The notes: generated by a model not told the origin, from the letters alone. Shown: positions 31,683 through 44,400, counted from the first letter of the stretch. The stretch: DNA of 64,000 nt from Cladorhizidae sp. MBARI D1340-BT2 (GCA_028752905.1 JAQNBH010000006.1:31383947-31447946), one strand, 5' to 3'. Translations and numbers: made by a program.

Positions 31683-32640
31683 GTGTCCCTGAGCAGAACG
31701 GCAGAGGAATATTCAGCCAGAGCAGCTCATTAAGTGAATATCCAATCCTACAAAATATTTCAATATCTGTGAAGACAGTTGATCTTGATGATAGTGGCAT
31801 CCACCCGGAGTCAAGGAAGATTGCAGCTAGTGTAACAGTAGCTTCCATTGAGATGGACTATTAGCACTCAGGCTTTGAGAGGTCAGAGGTGAGGATGTAG
31901 AAGACATGGAGGGAGGAGGAAACTCTAACAGATGGCAAAATACCAATAGTACTGTCTTGTGATCAAGTTCACAGACCCACCTATCTGCAAGCTAAAACAA
32001 TAGAGCATGGTGTTCCATTACTTCATTAGTGCACATCCTATAATAGGTCACAGAGCAATGACGTTACGAGGACGGTAATAAATCAAACTTGAACTGGTAG
32101 CTGCTACAACTCTTAGCTTGACCTCAGTCAGTGATTATTGGGGGGTATTATCGGGTAAAGGCATTTTTGTGAGATATCATCACGAGTCATTTGTACCTAA
32201 TTAGCTGCACACTAGACATCTAGCGTGAGCGAAGTCACATTTGCCAGCAAGCCAAGACCAGGATCTCTCTAAATAAAATATCTCTAACAAGGGCATTCAG
32301 CTTTTGACTTGTTCCAGATGCTAGCAGGTCGGGGTTACACAAGTTGCACACTTCTCTAGAAATAAAAAAGCTAGTTATTCAGAGAAGTTCCTCCGTGTTC
32401 CCTGTAGCAATAGAGATTGACACTTTGAAGGTTGGAGAAAGGTTTGAAGCAACCTCATTAAAAATGGAGCCTTCTCGGCATAATTATGTTATTTTTTCAT
32501 TGAATTTACTCAAACATCCTCTAGTGACAACAATTTTGATGGTGAGATTGTGAACGTCTTAGAAAAGTGATGACGAATTGTGTGACTGCACGAGTATTGG
32601 TGGGACTTGGGAACTCTGCGAGTATTGTACCTGTGTAGTA
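31683..32640. other. No gene seen
   Basis: AT-rich unique sequence. It begins with GTGTC, the candidate target duplication of the split element. Confidence 0.3.
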
Positions 32641-32647
32641 GAGACAT

Positions 32648-32915
32648 CGGTCAGTCTGCACACCTAAGGGAAGTTCTAACTTAAGTTTGTCTCTATGCAT
32701 ACCTTAAGGGAAGTTGTAACGTCTGTCCATTCTTATGCACAACCAAAGGGAAGTAGATATCTGTCTGTCTGTACACACACTCCAAGGGAGGTTGTTACGT
32801 CTATCCATCCTTATGCACATCTAAAGGGAAGTTGATGTCTATCTGTCTGTACACACATTCCAAGGGAAGTTGTAATGTCAGTCTCTCTGTATGCACCCCT
32901 AAGGGAAGGTGGCAT
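32648..32915. repeat. About 40-bp degenerate tandem repeat, about 7 units
   Basis: Units contain AAGGGAAGTTGTAA-like cores followed by TCTGTCT..TATGCACA. Starts are near 32668, 32705, 32744, 32784, 32823, 32862 and 32900. Confidence 0.7.
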
Positions 32916-33203
32916 GCCGACAAAACTTCACCAGAACCAGATAGATACCGGAGTTGTTTTTGTTTGATCCAGATCCTGATGCAGGGCAACCTTCAGGGAT
33001 ATATATGCACATGCACTTTTCCCATTCCCGATGATGCCACACATATTATGCAACTTGGTTCATTATTACCAACAAACTACACCAGCTACATTGGAGGTTG
33101 CATGATGCAAAGTGTTAGCCAATGAGGCTGTCTCTATCCCTGCTCTATTAGGAGAAAGCTGCAGTTACTGATATGGAGAGATTTGCAGAGGATAGCATCT
33201 TCA

Positions 33204-35290
33204 GGACTACATGACCCTAGCATCCAAGTCACCTGGTACTACATGACCAGTGTATCCAAGCCACCTGGTACTACATGACCAGTGTATCCAAGCCACCTGG
33301 TACTACATGACCAGTGTATCCAAGCCATCTGGTAATACCTGACTTGTGTATCCAAGCCACCTGTTACTACATGACCAGTGTATCCAAGCCATCTGGTACT
33401 ACATGACCAGTGTATCCAAGCCACTTGGTACTACATGACCAGTGTATCCAAGCCACCTGGTACTACCTGACTAGTGTATCCAAGTCACCTGGTACTACAT
33501 GACCAGTGTATCCAAGCCACCTGGTTATACTACATGACCAGTGTATCCAAGCCACCTGGTACTACATGACCAGTGTATCCAAGCCACCTGATTCTACATG
33601 ACCAGTATATCCAAGCCACCTGGTACTACCTGATTAGTGTTTCCAAGCCACCTGGAACTATATGACCAGTGTATCCAAACCACCTGGTACTACATGACCA
33701 GTGTATCCAAGACACCTGGTACTACCTGACTAGTGTATCGAAGCCACCTGGTTCTACATGACCAGTGTATCCAAGCCACCTGGTTCTACATGACCAGTGT
33801 ATCCAAGCCACCTGGTACTACCTGACTAGTGTATCCAAGCCACCTGGTACTACATGACCAGTGTATCCAATTGGTACTACATAACCAGTGTATCCAAGCC
33901 ACCTGGTACTACATGACCAGTGTATCCAAGCCACCTGGTACTACATGACTAGTGTATCCAAGCCACCTGGGACTACATGACAAGTGTATCCAATTGGTAC
34001 TACATGACCAGTGTATCCAAGCCACCTGGTACTACATGACCAGTGTATCCAAGCCACCTGGTACTATATGACCAGTGTATCCAAGCCACCTGGTACTACA
34101 TGACCAGTGTATCCAAGCCACTTGGTCCTACATGACCACCTGGTTACATGATGTCAGGGAATTCTATCTCCCTGACTGAGTTCACAACAGCCCGGGATGA
34201 AGCCAAATCAGCAGCTAGTGGTCAAGCCATAGACCAGATGTGTGGAAACCATGGTAGCAAGTGTGGGAACAGACGGAGGACCTCACCACCAGACACTATA
34301 AAGGATGTGGTCCACCTGCCTGAGGAAAGAACTACACACCCCTCACCTGATAAGACAAGACATTGGATTGGTTGCCAAGGGTCGGTTCCATGACGACCTG
34401 ATGTCATCAAACCTAGTAGTTCGAACAGTATATAAGAAACAGCTAGGGAGTAGTTAGCAGATACCTGAATATTACCAGAGACTGCTGCAACCAGCAATTA
34501 AGAACTGTTAGATAAGAACCCACTGAACCTTTGTTATTGTGGTTGATATTGTGTTGTGTTATCTTGTCATGGCTGGTGTATTTATGTATCTTATAATTAT
34601 AATATAACTATCTGTAGTTATATTTGGGAATCCAGCAATTCTGTTGAGAGTTGCTGAGTTTGGCTTGTTCTGAGGATTGCCAATAGGACAGACTGGGAAT
34701 CAAAGATCAGGTGTCGCGTGAAGACCAGGGATCTGCTCAGCCAGCTAAAGTGTCCGTACTGGGAGAAGGCTGGTTTTTCATGACACATGACCAGTGTATC
34801 CAAGCCACTTGGTACTACATGACCAGTGTATCCAAGCCACCTGGTACTACATGACAAGTGTATCCAAGCCACCTGGTACATACTACAAGACCAGTGTATC
34901 CAAGCCACCTGGTACTACATGACCAGTGTATCCAAGCTCTCTGGGACTACATGACCAGTGTATCCAAGCCACTTGGTACTACATGACCAGTGTATCCAAG
35001 CCACCTGGTTACATGACCAGTGTGTCCAAGCCACTAGGTACTACATTACCAGTGTATCCAAGCTACTTAATACTACATGACCAGTGTATCCAAGCCACCT
35101 GGTACTACATGACCAGTGTATCCAAGCCACCTGGTACTACATGACCAGTGTATCTAAGCCACCTGGTACTATATGACCAGTGTATCCAAGCCACCTGGTA
35201 CTACATGACCAGTGTATCCAAGCCACCTGGTACTACATGACCAGTGTATCCAAGCCACCTGGTACTACATGACTAGTGTACCCACCTGGG
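33204..35290. repeat. 32-bp minisatellite, about 45 units, split by a solo LTR
   Basis: The unit is close to TACTACATGACCAGTGTATC plus CAAGCCACCTGG. The array runs 33204-34151 and 34786-35290, with variants (TTGG for CCTGG, short deletions). The central block 34152-34785 is an inserted LTR; without it the array is continuous. Small ORFs on either strand are by-products. Confidence 0.93.
34152..34785 (+). mobile_element. Solo LTR inserted in the 32-bp minisatellite
   Basis: 634 bp. It starts TGTCAGGGAATTC and ends ...TTTCATGACA, so it has TGTCA/TGACA inverted ends. It is flanked by CATGA at 34147-34151 and 34786-34790, which together restore an ordinary minisatellite unit. A TATATAA box is at about 34430. 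Its first bases resemble the LTR start of the 9-14 kb element (TGTCAGGGAAT). No internal retrotransposon sequence remains, as after LTR-LTR recombination. Orientation is inferred from the TATA box only. Confidence 0.78.
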
Positions 35291-35640
35291 ACACAAAATC
35301 ACTGCTCTAAATAAAGAACATACATGCAGTATTATTATACGAAGGCCCATCATTGCTCCAGTTAATTAACATACAAGCAGTTCATGCATACAGAAGCCAC
35401 TCATTCGTCCATTTTAAGAACATACATTCAGTACAATTATACGGAGGAATCTCATTGATCCATGTGATGAACATACATGCAGTATATGTAAGGAGCCCTG
35501 CATGCAATGAACTACATGCAGTTCATGTATACAAAGCATATTGTTCGCTCCTTATAATGAACACACATGAAGGACAAATATATGTACGCTACTTATTCCT
35601 CATGTGAAGAACATACATGCAGTTACTGAGTGAGGGATGA
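35291..35640. repeat. About 60-bp degenerate tandem repeat
   Basis: Units carry AAGAACATACATGCAGT-like cores (near 35316, 35368, 35424, 35468, 35510, 35560 and 35607). It lies directly after the 32-bp array. Confidence 0.65.
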
Positions 35641-37130
35641 TGGTTCATCACAAAAGTTATTTATAGTCCACATACAATAGGGCATGAAGTGTTTATTGTG
35701 CTAGTGGACTTTCATTATTGAAAACACTTTTTGATATGAAGTATTACATAGTGATAACATCAATTGGCATCTTCAACATTTGTTAGTTGGCCTAGCAATA
35801 CTCTAGGGACAACTTGATCTTTCAGGGTCCCTCTTTTGCCTATTCTTCCAAATGCAGATAATTCACATGTTTTATGCTCCAAGGATTAGCAGCCATTCAT
35901 TTAGGCAGCCTGCAAGTAGGTCCATTCAACCAATGGTCTTCTCATATATTGTGTCGGGAGAGAGTGATGTTGTGTAAGGGATATTGTGTAAGGGATTCCA
36001 GCAAGATTAACAGGAAACTGTTCAACGTAAGGCATTTTTTCTAGGTGGTGGAGAAGAAAGCCGAAGAGAAGATTAGCCTGTGGGATTTTGTAGTGTCCAC
36101 TTATAAAAATATGTACTTAGCACGGGAGTTGGGGGGAGGGGGAAAGGGTTTGAAGTGTGAAATATTTACAGAAGATGACTATTAAAATAATCTCCTAGAA
36201 AGACCACTTTGCAATATTCAGTGATTATCACTAAAATATTAACAGGTGTCCTTAGTAATGGGGTATAAGTTATTGTAAATTGATTTATCGGCTGTGTGTG
36301 GCTGTTTATAGAGCATAAACACTCAATGCGAAGCAACTATCTGTTTTGCAACGTGTCGTTATTCAAATTTGCAAACAACACCTTCACCACCAGCCACTCC
36401 CTCTCTATTGAGCATTAGATAAACCACACCCTCATTATAAACCACATCCTAGATTGTTCCCCCCACCCCATCCTCTAGTTGCTTAACCGCAACTACAGAT
36501 ACTCCAATCCATCCTCCAGTGACTCAACCAGTGGAATTGAGGGGGGGGGGGTTAAGGCGCACAAGACATCTGTGAGGGAAAACTTGCCCAATTCACGTTC
36601 ATACAAGAATTTGAAGAATTTGAAGTAAAATACATATAACATCATCCCCCTCTCCCTGTGTGCCTGGTGTTACAGAGAATTGTTGCCAATTTCTCTCTAG
36701 CAGAGAGCATCAGGACCCAGCATCAGGTTTTTCCCACTGGGAACATAACATTGCCATTTCTGTTCAAAGAAGAAGAGTACAATATATACTATATAGTATG
36801 GTGAAGAACAGTCTGAATACAATGCTTTTATGTGTATGTACCATATCTATGCTCACATTCAAGCAATGGTCCTGGTTTAAATATGAAAATGCAGCCAGTG
36901 CTGTATGTTTTCTGATTGAATTTTTTTATGTAGTTTTGGGAACTGCAGGTTGGAATGTGAAGTGGATTCCCACACATATGAAACTCCTTTTACAGTACAT
37001 CGCTTAGTCTTGAATAGTTATAACAACTCTGATTAATAAGCTCCACAAACACTACAGATTGAATCCCATTTTTATTAATTTTTAAAATGAACTTATGCTC
37101 ATGTGAGGAGGTTTCTAAATAATAATAATA
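35641..37130. other. No gene seen
   Basis: AT-rich sequence with a 12-G run near 36541. The ORF at 36660-37007 (115 codons from a non-ATG start) has no recognisable motif and probably reflects chance. Confidence 0.3.
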
Positions 37131-37134
37131 TATT

Positions 37135-37400
37135 AGAAGCACCTTGTGGGTGTGAGTTTGGAGCTGCATAGATTATGTACACTTCATTGTATGGACTATA
37201 TAATAAAGAGCTCAAATGGTTAATCTTTCAGTGTATTCTATTTTAATATTTAAAATATTGCATAGTTATAGCTCTGCCAAAGTTACATGCAATACTTGAA
37301 CTGGACTTAATTGTTGACCCTTGGTGGAAAGTGATAGCCCGTTGAAGTATTTATCTGGGACTAGAGCAAACCCTACTCTGTCAAGTTAGGCAGGAGGCCA
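37135..37400. repeat. Diverged arm of the fold-back repeat family
   Basis: Resembles the left arm at 40935-41200 (TTTGGAGCTGCATAGATT, the ACTTCAT stretch, AAAATATT, then the accessory block ending CCCTACTCTGTC). Confidence 0.5.
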
Positions 37401-37425
37401 CACCCCATGCACCCATGCCTTACAC

Positions 37426-39308
37426 CAGGGCCGTATTATCCATAAGGCTGACTAGACTGAAGCCTAGGGGCCCACAAAGAGCAGGGGCCCACCAAAAACA
37501 GGGGGCCATGCGCAAACTTTTTTTCCGTACCCGAAAAGTAAACGTGAGATTCGTGCGCACATCTATTCCCAGAGACATAGGGTGTGTTTATCAGTGGGCT
37601 TTCTCCTCGTGTCCAAAGAACTGGAGGCTTGATAGAGGAGTTCTAGGTGCTAGGATTACTTACTGGTACTTCACTCAAATCTCAAAAGGTTTTCAAGTAT
37701 ATGAGCTGATAATAATTTAAAAAAAGTAAAACGAAGAACTCTTGTTACCAAGGTGAGGAACTAACTTTACTTCAGCTATACTAATAGTTTCTTTTATGAC
37801 TGTTAGATCAAGCTAAATAGTGTAGGAATAGTAAATAGTTTAGCTAGCGTATCTAAATAGTGTAGGAATAGTAAATAATTTAGCTAGCGTAGCTAAATAG
37901 CTAGCTAAATAGCTAGTGCTTCATGAAGCTAGCTAGCTAACGGACCCAAGTAGCTAACCAGCTAGCGCACGCATATAGCTAGCTGGCTAAAGCACCCAAG
38001 TAGCTAGCAAGCTAGCGCACCTATATAGCTAGTTAGCAGTTAAATAGCTATCTAGCTTAGCTAAATAGCCTTTTCTTTCCTGAGAATATACTGTGCTGTT
38101 TTTTTAAATATAGTCCTTGCTCGCATTCAGTTGTTAATATATTTTACGTATAGGATTGCAGCAACATCTGTCATGTAATCATAACCATGAGACTAGGATG
38201 AAGGTATACGTATAAAACTGAATCTGAGTGGTAGGTCTGGAAGCTGACGGCTAGAGGTGTCTGATGCCATCCTGCCATTGCAGAAAGCACAGTCACACCT
38301 CTGACTTCCTCGCACTTGGTAATGGTCTCACTTGCCATTCAGCTTGTTGGGGTACTTCTCAGCTATGTTGGGCCCACTTCGGCAACCTATGCTAATCATG
38401 TGCATTGGTCCTACCAAAGGTAAACTTTAGCATGGTGTGTCCAAAGAATAGTGGAAAACAATCTTCTGCATTTGGCAGGATGGAGGTCCTGGTTGAAGGA
38501 TGAATGGGGTACTCTGTGGAGCAATGTCATCTAGAATTTGAAATGAAATTATAATGGTTTATATGTAAAGTTTGCTTGATATAAAACATTTGTCTGTGTA
38601 GTAGCTAATAATATTAGTTGTTATTATTCTTATTGCAGGAATATCATACCTTCCCAAGCAGTTGTCCAGATATATTGGCTAGCATACACACGGCTGGTTC
38701 CACTTACATCTGATCTTCCTCTCCTCTGCTATCCTCTTCCTGCAGCTCTTCCCTTCCTCTGCTGTCCTCTACCTGCAGCTCTTCCCATATTACCACTACC
38801 TCCCATTGACATCTGCTGACTTAGACCTCTCACTGTATCTCTCCCCCTATTTCTACTTGCTCCAATATCCATACTTGCACTCTCATTCTTGATCTCTTCA
38901 AAATTGCTTACTGATATCTATTTCTCACCATCACTATATACAACTATTTGAGTCACTGTATATACAATCACCAATGCTAATATCATCAGATAACATCTCT
39001 AGTAGAGTCTCGGTATCATATCCACAGGCCATTCATAGTAACAACCACGAACAGCGTAGTAACTAACCGCAGTAAAATAAAACAACCGTCGAGGTCAAAT
39101 TAAAGTGGTCGTCACGATATCGTGACAATGGTCTAAGGGTGACAATTACGAATACGTGGCAATATTATGGTTCGGTATGATGTAAACAATGAAATGTACC
39201 GAGCCCCAACGACAGTTGCTCTTGTGAAACTGGCGCCAGACTCGCAGTCTCGAGGGGCCCAAAGAAGCTCGAAGCCTAGGGGCCCTGCCTTGGGCTAATA
39301 CGGCACTG
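37426..39308. mobile_element. Non-autonomous hAT element with a perfect 8-bp target duplication
   Basis: The left end is CAGGGCCGTATTATCC; the right end inverted is CAGTGCCGTATTAGCC. Inner blocks AAGCCTAGGGGCCC are also inverted at both ends. Flanks are CCTTACAC at 37418-37425 and 39309-39316. The inside has no transposase motif. It holds a GCTAGCTA-rich tract (about 37840-38060) and a duplicated pyrimidine-rich block (about 38710-38790). It was inserted into a unit of the tandem repeat at 39.3-39.8 kb. Confidence 0.85.
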
Positions 39309-39830
39309 CCTTACACATGTGAAGGACGGGCATGAGACCACAGCACATGCAGCCATGCATTATATATGAGAAGGAAGGTGAGGAATCGACACCACATGCA
39401 ACCATGCTTTATAGCTACATGCATGGGTAGGGCAGGCAGCTCACCCCATGCATTATACATGCATTGAATGGAAGTTGTCCACACTCCATGCAAACATATG
39501 TCATATACAGTAAGGAGGGGCAGCATCTAAAGAAAGGTAGGAGGCCACACCCCATACTTGTAAACTATTAATGAAAGGGCTGGGACTGATGCCTTATGCA
39601 AGCATGACATGCCACCATGACTTTTAGAAGGGCAAGAGGTCTTATCACACGCAACCTTGCCTTATGGAAGAGCAATAGGCATCACCTTATGCAGCCAAGA
39701 CTTTAAACATGTAAAGGAGTGGCAAAAGACCCTCTAGTGACCACACCTTATTAATATAATGTAACCATGCCTTATTCATGTAGAGGAACAGTGGGTTAAT
39801 TTTCATCTGAAAGTTCTAATGCTGGTCATC
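39309..39830. repeat. Degenerate CATGC-rich minisatellite (also 37385-37425)
   Basis: Irregular units contain GGCAGGAGGCCACACCCCATGC and CCATGCCTTATACATG-type motifs. The same motif lies left of the hAT at 37390, so the hAT split this array. Confidence 0.65.
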
Positions 39831-40229
39831 CATTACTGGGGACTAGGGTACTTGCCTAGAAATTTAAAAAAAATTATGGTCGCACTGACTTTTTTGCTGA
39901 AGATATAGCAGTATTATCCCACTATCATTATGTGACAGCGCCAGATATGACTATCATAGAGCATAACATTTTATTGTTGCATAGTCAACGCTTGGTAAGG
40001 TGAAGGTTTCTTGTTTTTGGTACACAAGAAAAGAACTAGTTATATTGACCATAACTTGATAGGTGATAATAAGTGGTAATTTGCACCACCAAGTACGTCT
40101 ACAAGCACTTCACAATAGCCAAACACTAAACGTAAAATGGTCCTTAAAGTAACTTTATACCTGATTTTGACAGGACTGCAATAACTCCAGATGCAACCAA
40201 CTATGAGGTTGATTTTTGGGTCAAAAATT

Positions 40230-40312
40230 TCTTTACCACCCTAGAATCATCAGATATAATAGCTGGAATGTGGTGTCCTTAACCAGTTGAGCTAAGAGCC
40301 CTTTGTCTGGTC
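40230..40312 (-). other. tRNA-like sequence, possible SINE head or tRNA pseudogene
   Basis: The minus strand reads GGGCTCTTAGCTCAACTGG followed by TTAAGGACACC. The block TAGCTCAACTGG fits a Pol III A-box. About 40 bases on, GATTCTAGGGT is only a weak B-box. A clover-leaf acceptor pairing is not evident, so I do not call a functional tRNA. Confidence 0.35.
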
Positions 40313-40889
40313 TCTGGTTCATTAATTATCATAGTAACAGGTTGTAGCACATTCAGGCATGCATATGCATAGGTAAACTGCTGATCCTCCACCCCTCTTG
40401 AGATCTTGAGATACCGGTATTCTATTATTGTATAGTGTTGTTAAATATGTGCCCCCTTCCTCCCCCCTCAACTCAATCATAAATGCAGCCCTGAATAGTA
40501 CTTAAAAGTAGACCCCAGTGATGGACAGTTACTAACAAGCATAGTAGGTCTATACACTGCTGACTTATACCAGTTGGCTGACCTTTACCCCTGGATGCTT
40601 GTTGCAGCTGCCTGTGGTTAGGGAGGTGATGTAACTGGTGATCTGTAGCAAAGTGCATGATTGTGCATATGTACACAATGCTAGTGATTGTGAGTAGTTT
40701 ACTGTTTGCTCTCCTCTCTATGATTGATTCTACCCAACCTCATATAGCATCCCTGTTTCTCATGCCACATCTGTGGAGCTAGTTGTCTACTGCATCTCGG
40801 CTTCTACTAACTTCATTTGAGAGCGACCCCCTTGCCCAACTGGTTCTGAGTGGAGGACTTGCTAGTATAGTAAATGACTAATTTTGGGG

Positions 40890-41650
40890 GAGTCGGTGCA
40901 TTTTTTAATAAAACACAAAAAACAAGTGGGGTACCACTATATAATTTATAGCTCCATAGATTCTGTAAACTTCATGGTATGTACTTGATATATAGCTCAA
41001 AAGATAGCGCTCTCTGTGTGCTTTATTTCGATACTAAAATATTTTTCATGCATATAATTATAGCCAAGTTACAGGAACTAAAGTGGAGGGATCCTCAAAA
41101 CCTGAATGCCTGATTTTGCTGCATAAATATCTTCAGATTTCCAAGTGCTAGTGAGTTGAAATTATCACCAGTGACTAGAAGAATCCCTACTCTATGCAAT
41201 GAGCATTTGATTAGGCGATAAAACGTAAGTACGTGGTCAAATGCTCGGTGGTAAAATGAATTTTGTTAAAATTCCATAAAATTCATTTTCCACCTGTGCG
41301 CTTGCTTGACCAGTACTTACATTTTAGCGCCTAATCAAAAATAGAGTAAGGCTTTCTCTAGCCACTGGTGCTAATTTCAACTCTCTAGCACTTGGCAATC
41401 TGGAGATATTTATGTGGCAAAATCAGGCATACAGGTTTTTAGGCTCCCTCCACTTTAGTTCCAGTAAATTGCCTATAATTATCATATGAAAAATATTTTA
41501 GTATTAAAACGAGCATACGGAGAGACCAATCTTTTGAGCTATATATTAAGTCCATACCATGAAGTTTACAGAATCTATGGTGCTATAAAGTGGTAACCAC
41601 AAGTTTGTTTTTTATAATTTAAAAATGCACCTGTCACCCCTAACAAACTC
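40890..41650. repeat. Fold-back (long inverted repeat) element
   Basis: Two arms of roughly 350 bp are imperfect inverse copies around a centre near 41270. ATAGCTCCATAGATTCTGTA (about 40950) pairs with TACAGAATCTATGGTGCTAT (about 41566). ATGCCTGATTTTGC pairs with GCAAAATCAGGCAT. ATTAGGCGATAAAACGTAAGTACG pairs with TACTTACATTTTAGCGCCTAAT. One arm recurs at 43925-44400, and more diverged arms at 37135-37400 and 58085-58330. No coding capacity. Confidence 0.85.
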
Positions 41651-41719
41651 ACAGTTGACTACTTGCTAACTGATCAATGATGTTTATATTTTGTAAGAAT
41701 GATTCTATCACAGGTTAAG

Positions 41720-43440
41720 TGTTGTGAAACATAGTCAAATCATTGGGTAATATATTTTGTAAGGATGTACATGTAACCCTGTCTATGTGTCGTGTAACAC
41801 CATCTGTGATGTGTTATGATGGAGAAAGAAGCTCTCAATTTTGAATGTAATACCATATTTCATTAACTGATTCACCTTTTTAAGCTGATATCTTCAAATT
41901 GGGACATTCATCATAAAACGTGCTAAAAACCAGATTTTTATCTGGACATGTGCAGAAGGTTACAGCAATATTACATTAAACTTTATTTCTTGTTCTAGTC
42001 TGTGGGAGTTGGTGGAGGAAGCGATAAAAATATAGAAATGATGATTGAATATTGCCATCATAAACTGTCCCTTCCTTACCTTTGCTGCTGTCTCTGCAAG
42101 CCAATGAAAGCTGTATATTCACCTATGCTAGCCTGAAATCCCTCAGAATATCTACTCTCTTTAGAAGAAAATGCACTCCTTGTTGGATTTCTGTATCAGC
42201 ATCTAGGATGGTTATGCATTGAAGGTGCTAGCAAATATCACGTGGCAAAGAGTTACCCTCTACAAGTTTCTCCTGGAAAAGTTGGGCATTAGTAATAGCT
42301 AGCTGTTCTGACAGCAGTAAGGGTAGCATTACCTTTACGAGAGTTTACAGGATCCCATCCAAGGACAAAAATGTCAACTAACAAGTGTAGCATACTAATC
42401 TCAATGGAAGCAAGTCAGCATTTTCTTCTCCGTAACTAGTGATCCCTTATCAACATACTTATGTAAGCCAGAAATTGATTAAATCATATTACTCACAGAG
42501 ATCAGAATGCTCACTTAGCTGCCATCAAGCTCAAATGCATTCTCCCTGCGACATCCATCATTGTCCGTGGGACGGGATCCAGGATGAACTATTGAAAGTT
42601 AATGCTATCCTTTCTGGTGTTAAAACCTTCACAAGTTTTACATCCCAGATGCCACTGCAAAGATCTTGCTCTATCGAGGCCCAAATCAGCAGAAGACTGT
42701 AAACAATGTATCAAATGACACTAACTCATTTCTCAAAGTCTAAACTATTGAGAGAGTTTACTGGTTGGCATAAGTAGCCTAGTGTAGGAAAAACAGCTTG
42801 CTAAAACAGCAGAATGCCCATAAAGATTCCTTCGAGGACAGTGGTTGCAATCAGCGATGGATAACAGCATTTTTCTTGTCAAACCAGACTTGCTAATAAT
42901 AACCTCCCTTTCAATTGCAACCACCCTTCAAATAGAAATTGCAGGTAGATGGACTGAAGTAAATATTATCTGCAGTTGCTATTAGAAAATATATAGAAAT
43001 TTTATCCCTAGCCACCTTTCCTTTAGGTAGGTTTGGGTCTTTCCATTCACATCCTTTATACTTGCTTGCAAAACTGATTAAGTTATGATTTTAAAAGCCT
43101 TAAGACCATTTTAGATCAGTTCTTGTAAGTTGCTAGAGTATTAAAAGGCACCTGTACATACTCCACCCCCTAATGCTGCAGGGATAACTAATGTTGTTCT
43201 AATGCTGCTGGTACAAAGCAGCCACCATACTAGAGCTTGGAATAACAATCCCATTGAAGAGACACCTGCCACACACGTGCATGTACTTGACTGTCAAATG
43301 CTGAATGTTCTATTTTAAGTAGCATTTAGGGGGCCTAACTTCTACCACTTTTGTCTATAAAAATATTTTAGTTACCTAAACTGTGGTTGTTAAGCCTCTC
43401 ATGTTTAGTTACCTAATGTTGTTAAGTTAAGTTATGTTAT
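41720..43440. other. No gene seen
   Basis: AT-rich sequence. The ORF at 42439-42702 has no recognisable motif. The first ~80 bases still resemble the region after the arm copy at 44.3 kb. Confidence 0.3.
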
Positions 43441-43447
43441 CTTGCTA

Positions 43448-43625
43448 TGAAGCACTGTTCTCAAAGTCCTTGAAACATGCACCAATTATGAGCATGTCAT
43501 GATTAGTGTAACATATTTCCCAGAACATTGAGGCAAGAATTGTAATAGCATAACCAGGCATATTTATAGCTGCAACTCTCTGTAACTGTCCACAGTTTCC
43601 TAACGAGTATCTTGCTGCTCCATTG
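43448..43625. repeat. Dispersed duplicate B of a possible coding fragment
   Basis: Second copy of 21895-22085 in the same orientation. The minus-strand peptide pattern (AARYSLGNCGQLQRVAAIN.PGYA) is shared with the first copy, although the nucleotides have diverged. Confidence 0.55.
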
Positions 43626-43924
43626 CATGACATTTACAACCTTTCTGAAGTGATCTAGTAGCACAGGCAGCTCCTCCTGCACGTCCTCTAAATTGCCCTA
43701 AAAATTTCCAATGTCCCAATGATGGTAAAACTGGATCGTAAAGGATATCAACATTGAGCCTGTCACAAGAATTGCATATTTCATGATAACTGATCTTCAA
43801 ATGGTTTTATAGATGAATATACTTTGCTGAATAAAACCAATTGCAAAGAATGCAGGATAGACCATCTATAGGTCGTTACATCATCTCAGGAGCCGCGGTA
43901 TATACTTAATTTAATATGGCTTGG

Positions 43925-44400
43925 GAGTCTTATGAATTTCATTCATTTTCCACCCGCACGCTTGACTACGTACTTACATTTTAGCGCCTAATCAAAACTG
44001 TCATTGTATAGAGTAGGGCTTCCTATAGCCACTGGTGCTAATTTCAACTCTCTAGCACTTGGCAATCTGGAGATATTTAGGCACCAAAATCAGGCATTCA
44101 GGTTTTTGAGGTTCTTCCCACTTGTAGCTCCTGTAACATGGCTATAGTTATATCTATGAAAAATATTTTAGTATCAACATAGAGCACACAGAGAGACCTA
44201 TCTTTTCAGCTGTATATAAAGTCCATAACATGAAGTTTGCAGAATATATGGAGCTATAAATTGGTAACCACAAGTTTTGTTGTTGTTTATTGTTTTTTAA
44301 TGCTCCTGTCATCCCTGACAAACTCCCAGTTGACTCATTGCGAACTGGTGATGTTTATATTTTGTAAGAGTTATTCTATCACAGGTTAAGTATTGATTTG
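43925..44400. repeat. Right-arm copy of the fold-back family
   Basis: Closely matches 41275-41720 in the same orientation (TTAGCGCCTAATCAAAA, CACTGGTGCTAATTTCAACTC, TATCACAGGTTAAGT). The other arm is absent. Confidence 0.8.

Noticed and set aside
33204..35290. CRISPR-like array of regular repeats
   Set aside because: The repeats are head-to-tail without unique spacers, and the genome is eukaryotic. It is a minisatellite.
36660..37007. 115-codon plus-strand ORF
   Set aside because: Starts at a non-ATG codon, has no motif, and sits in unique AT-rich sequence without splice or conservation support.
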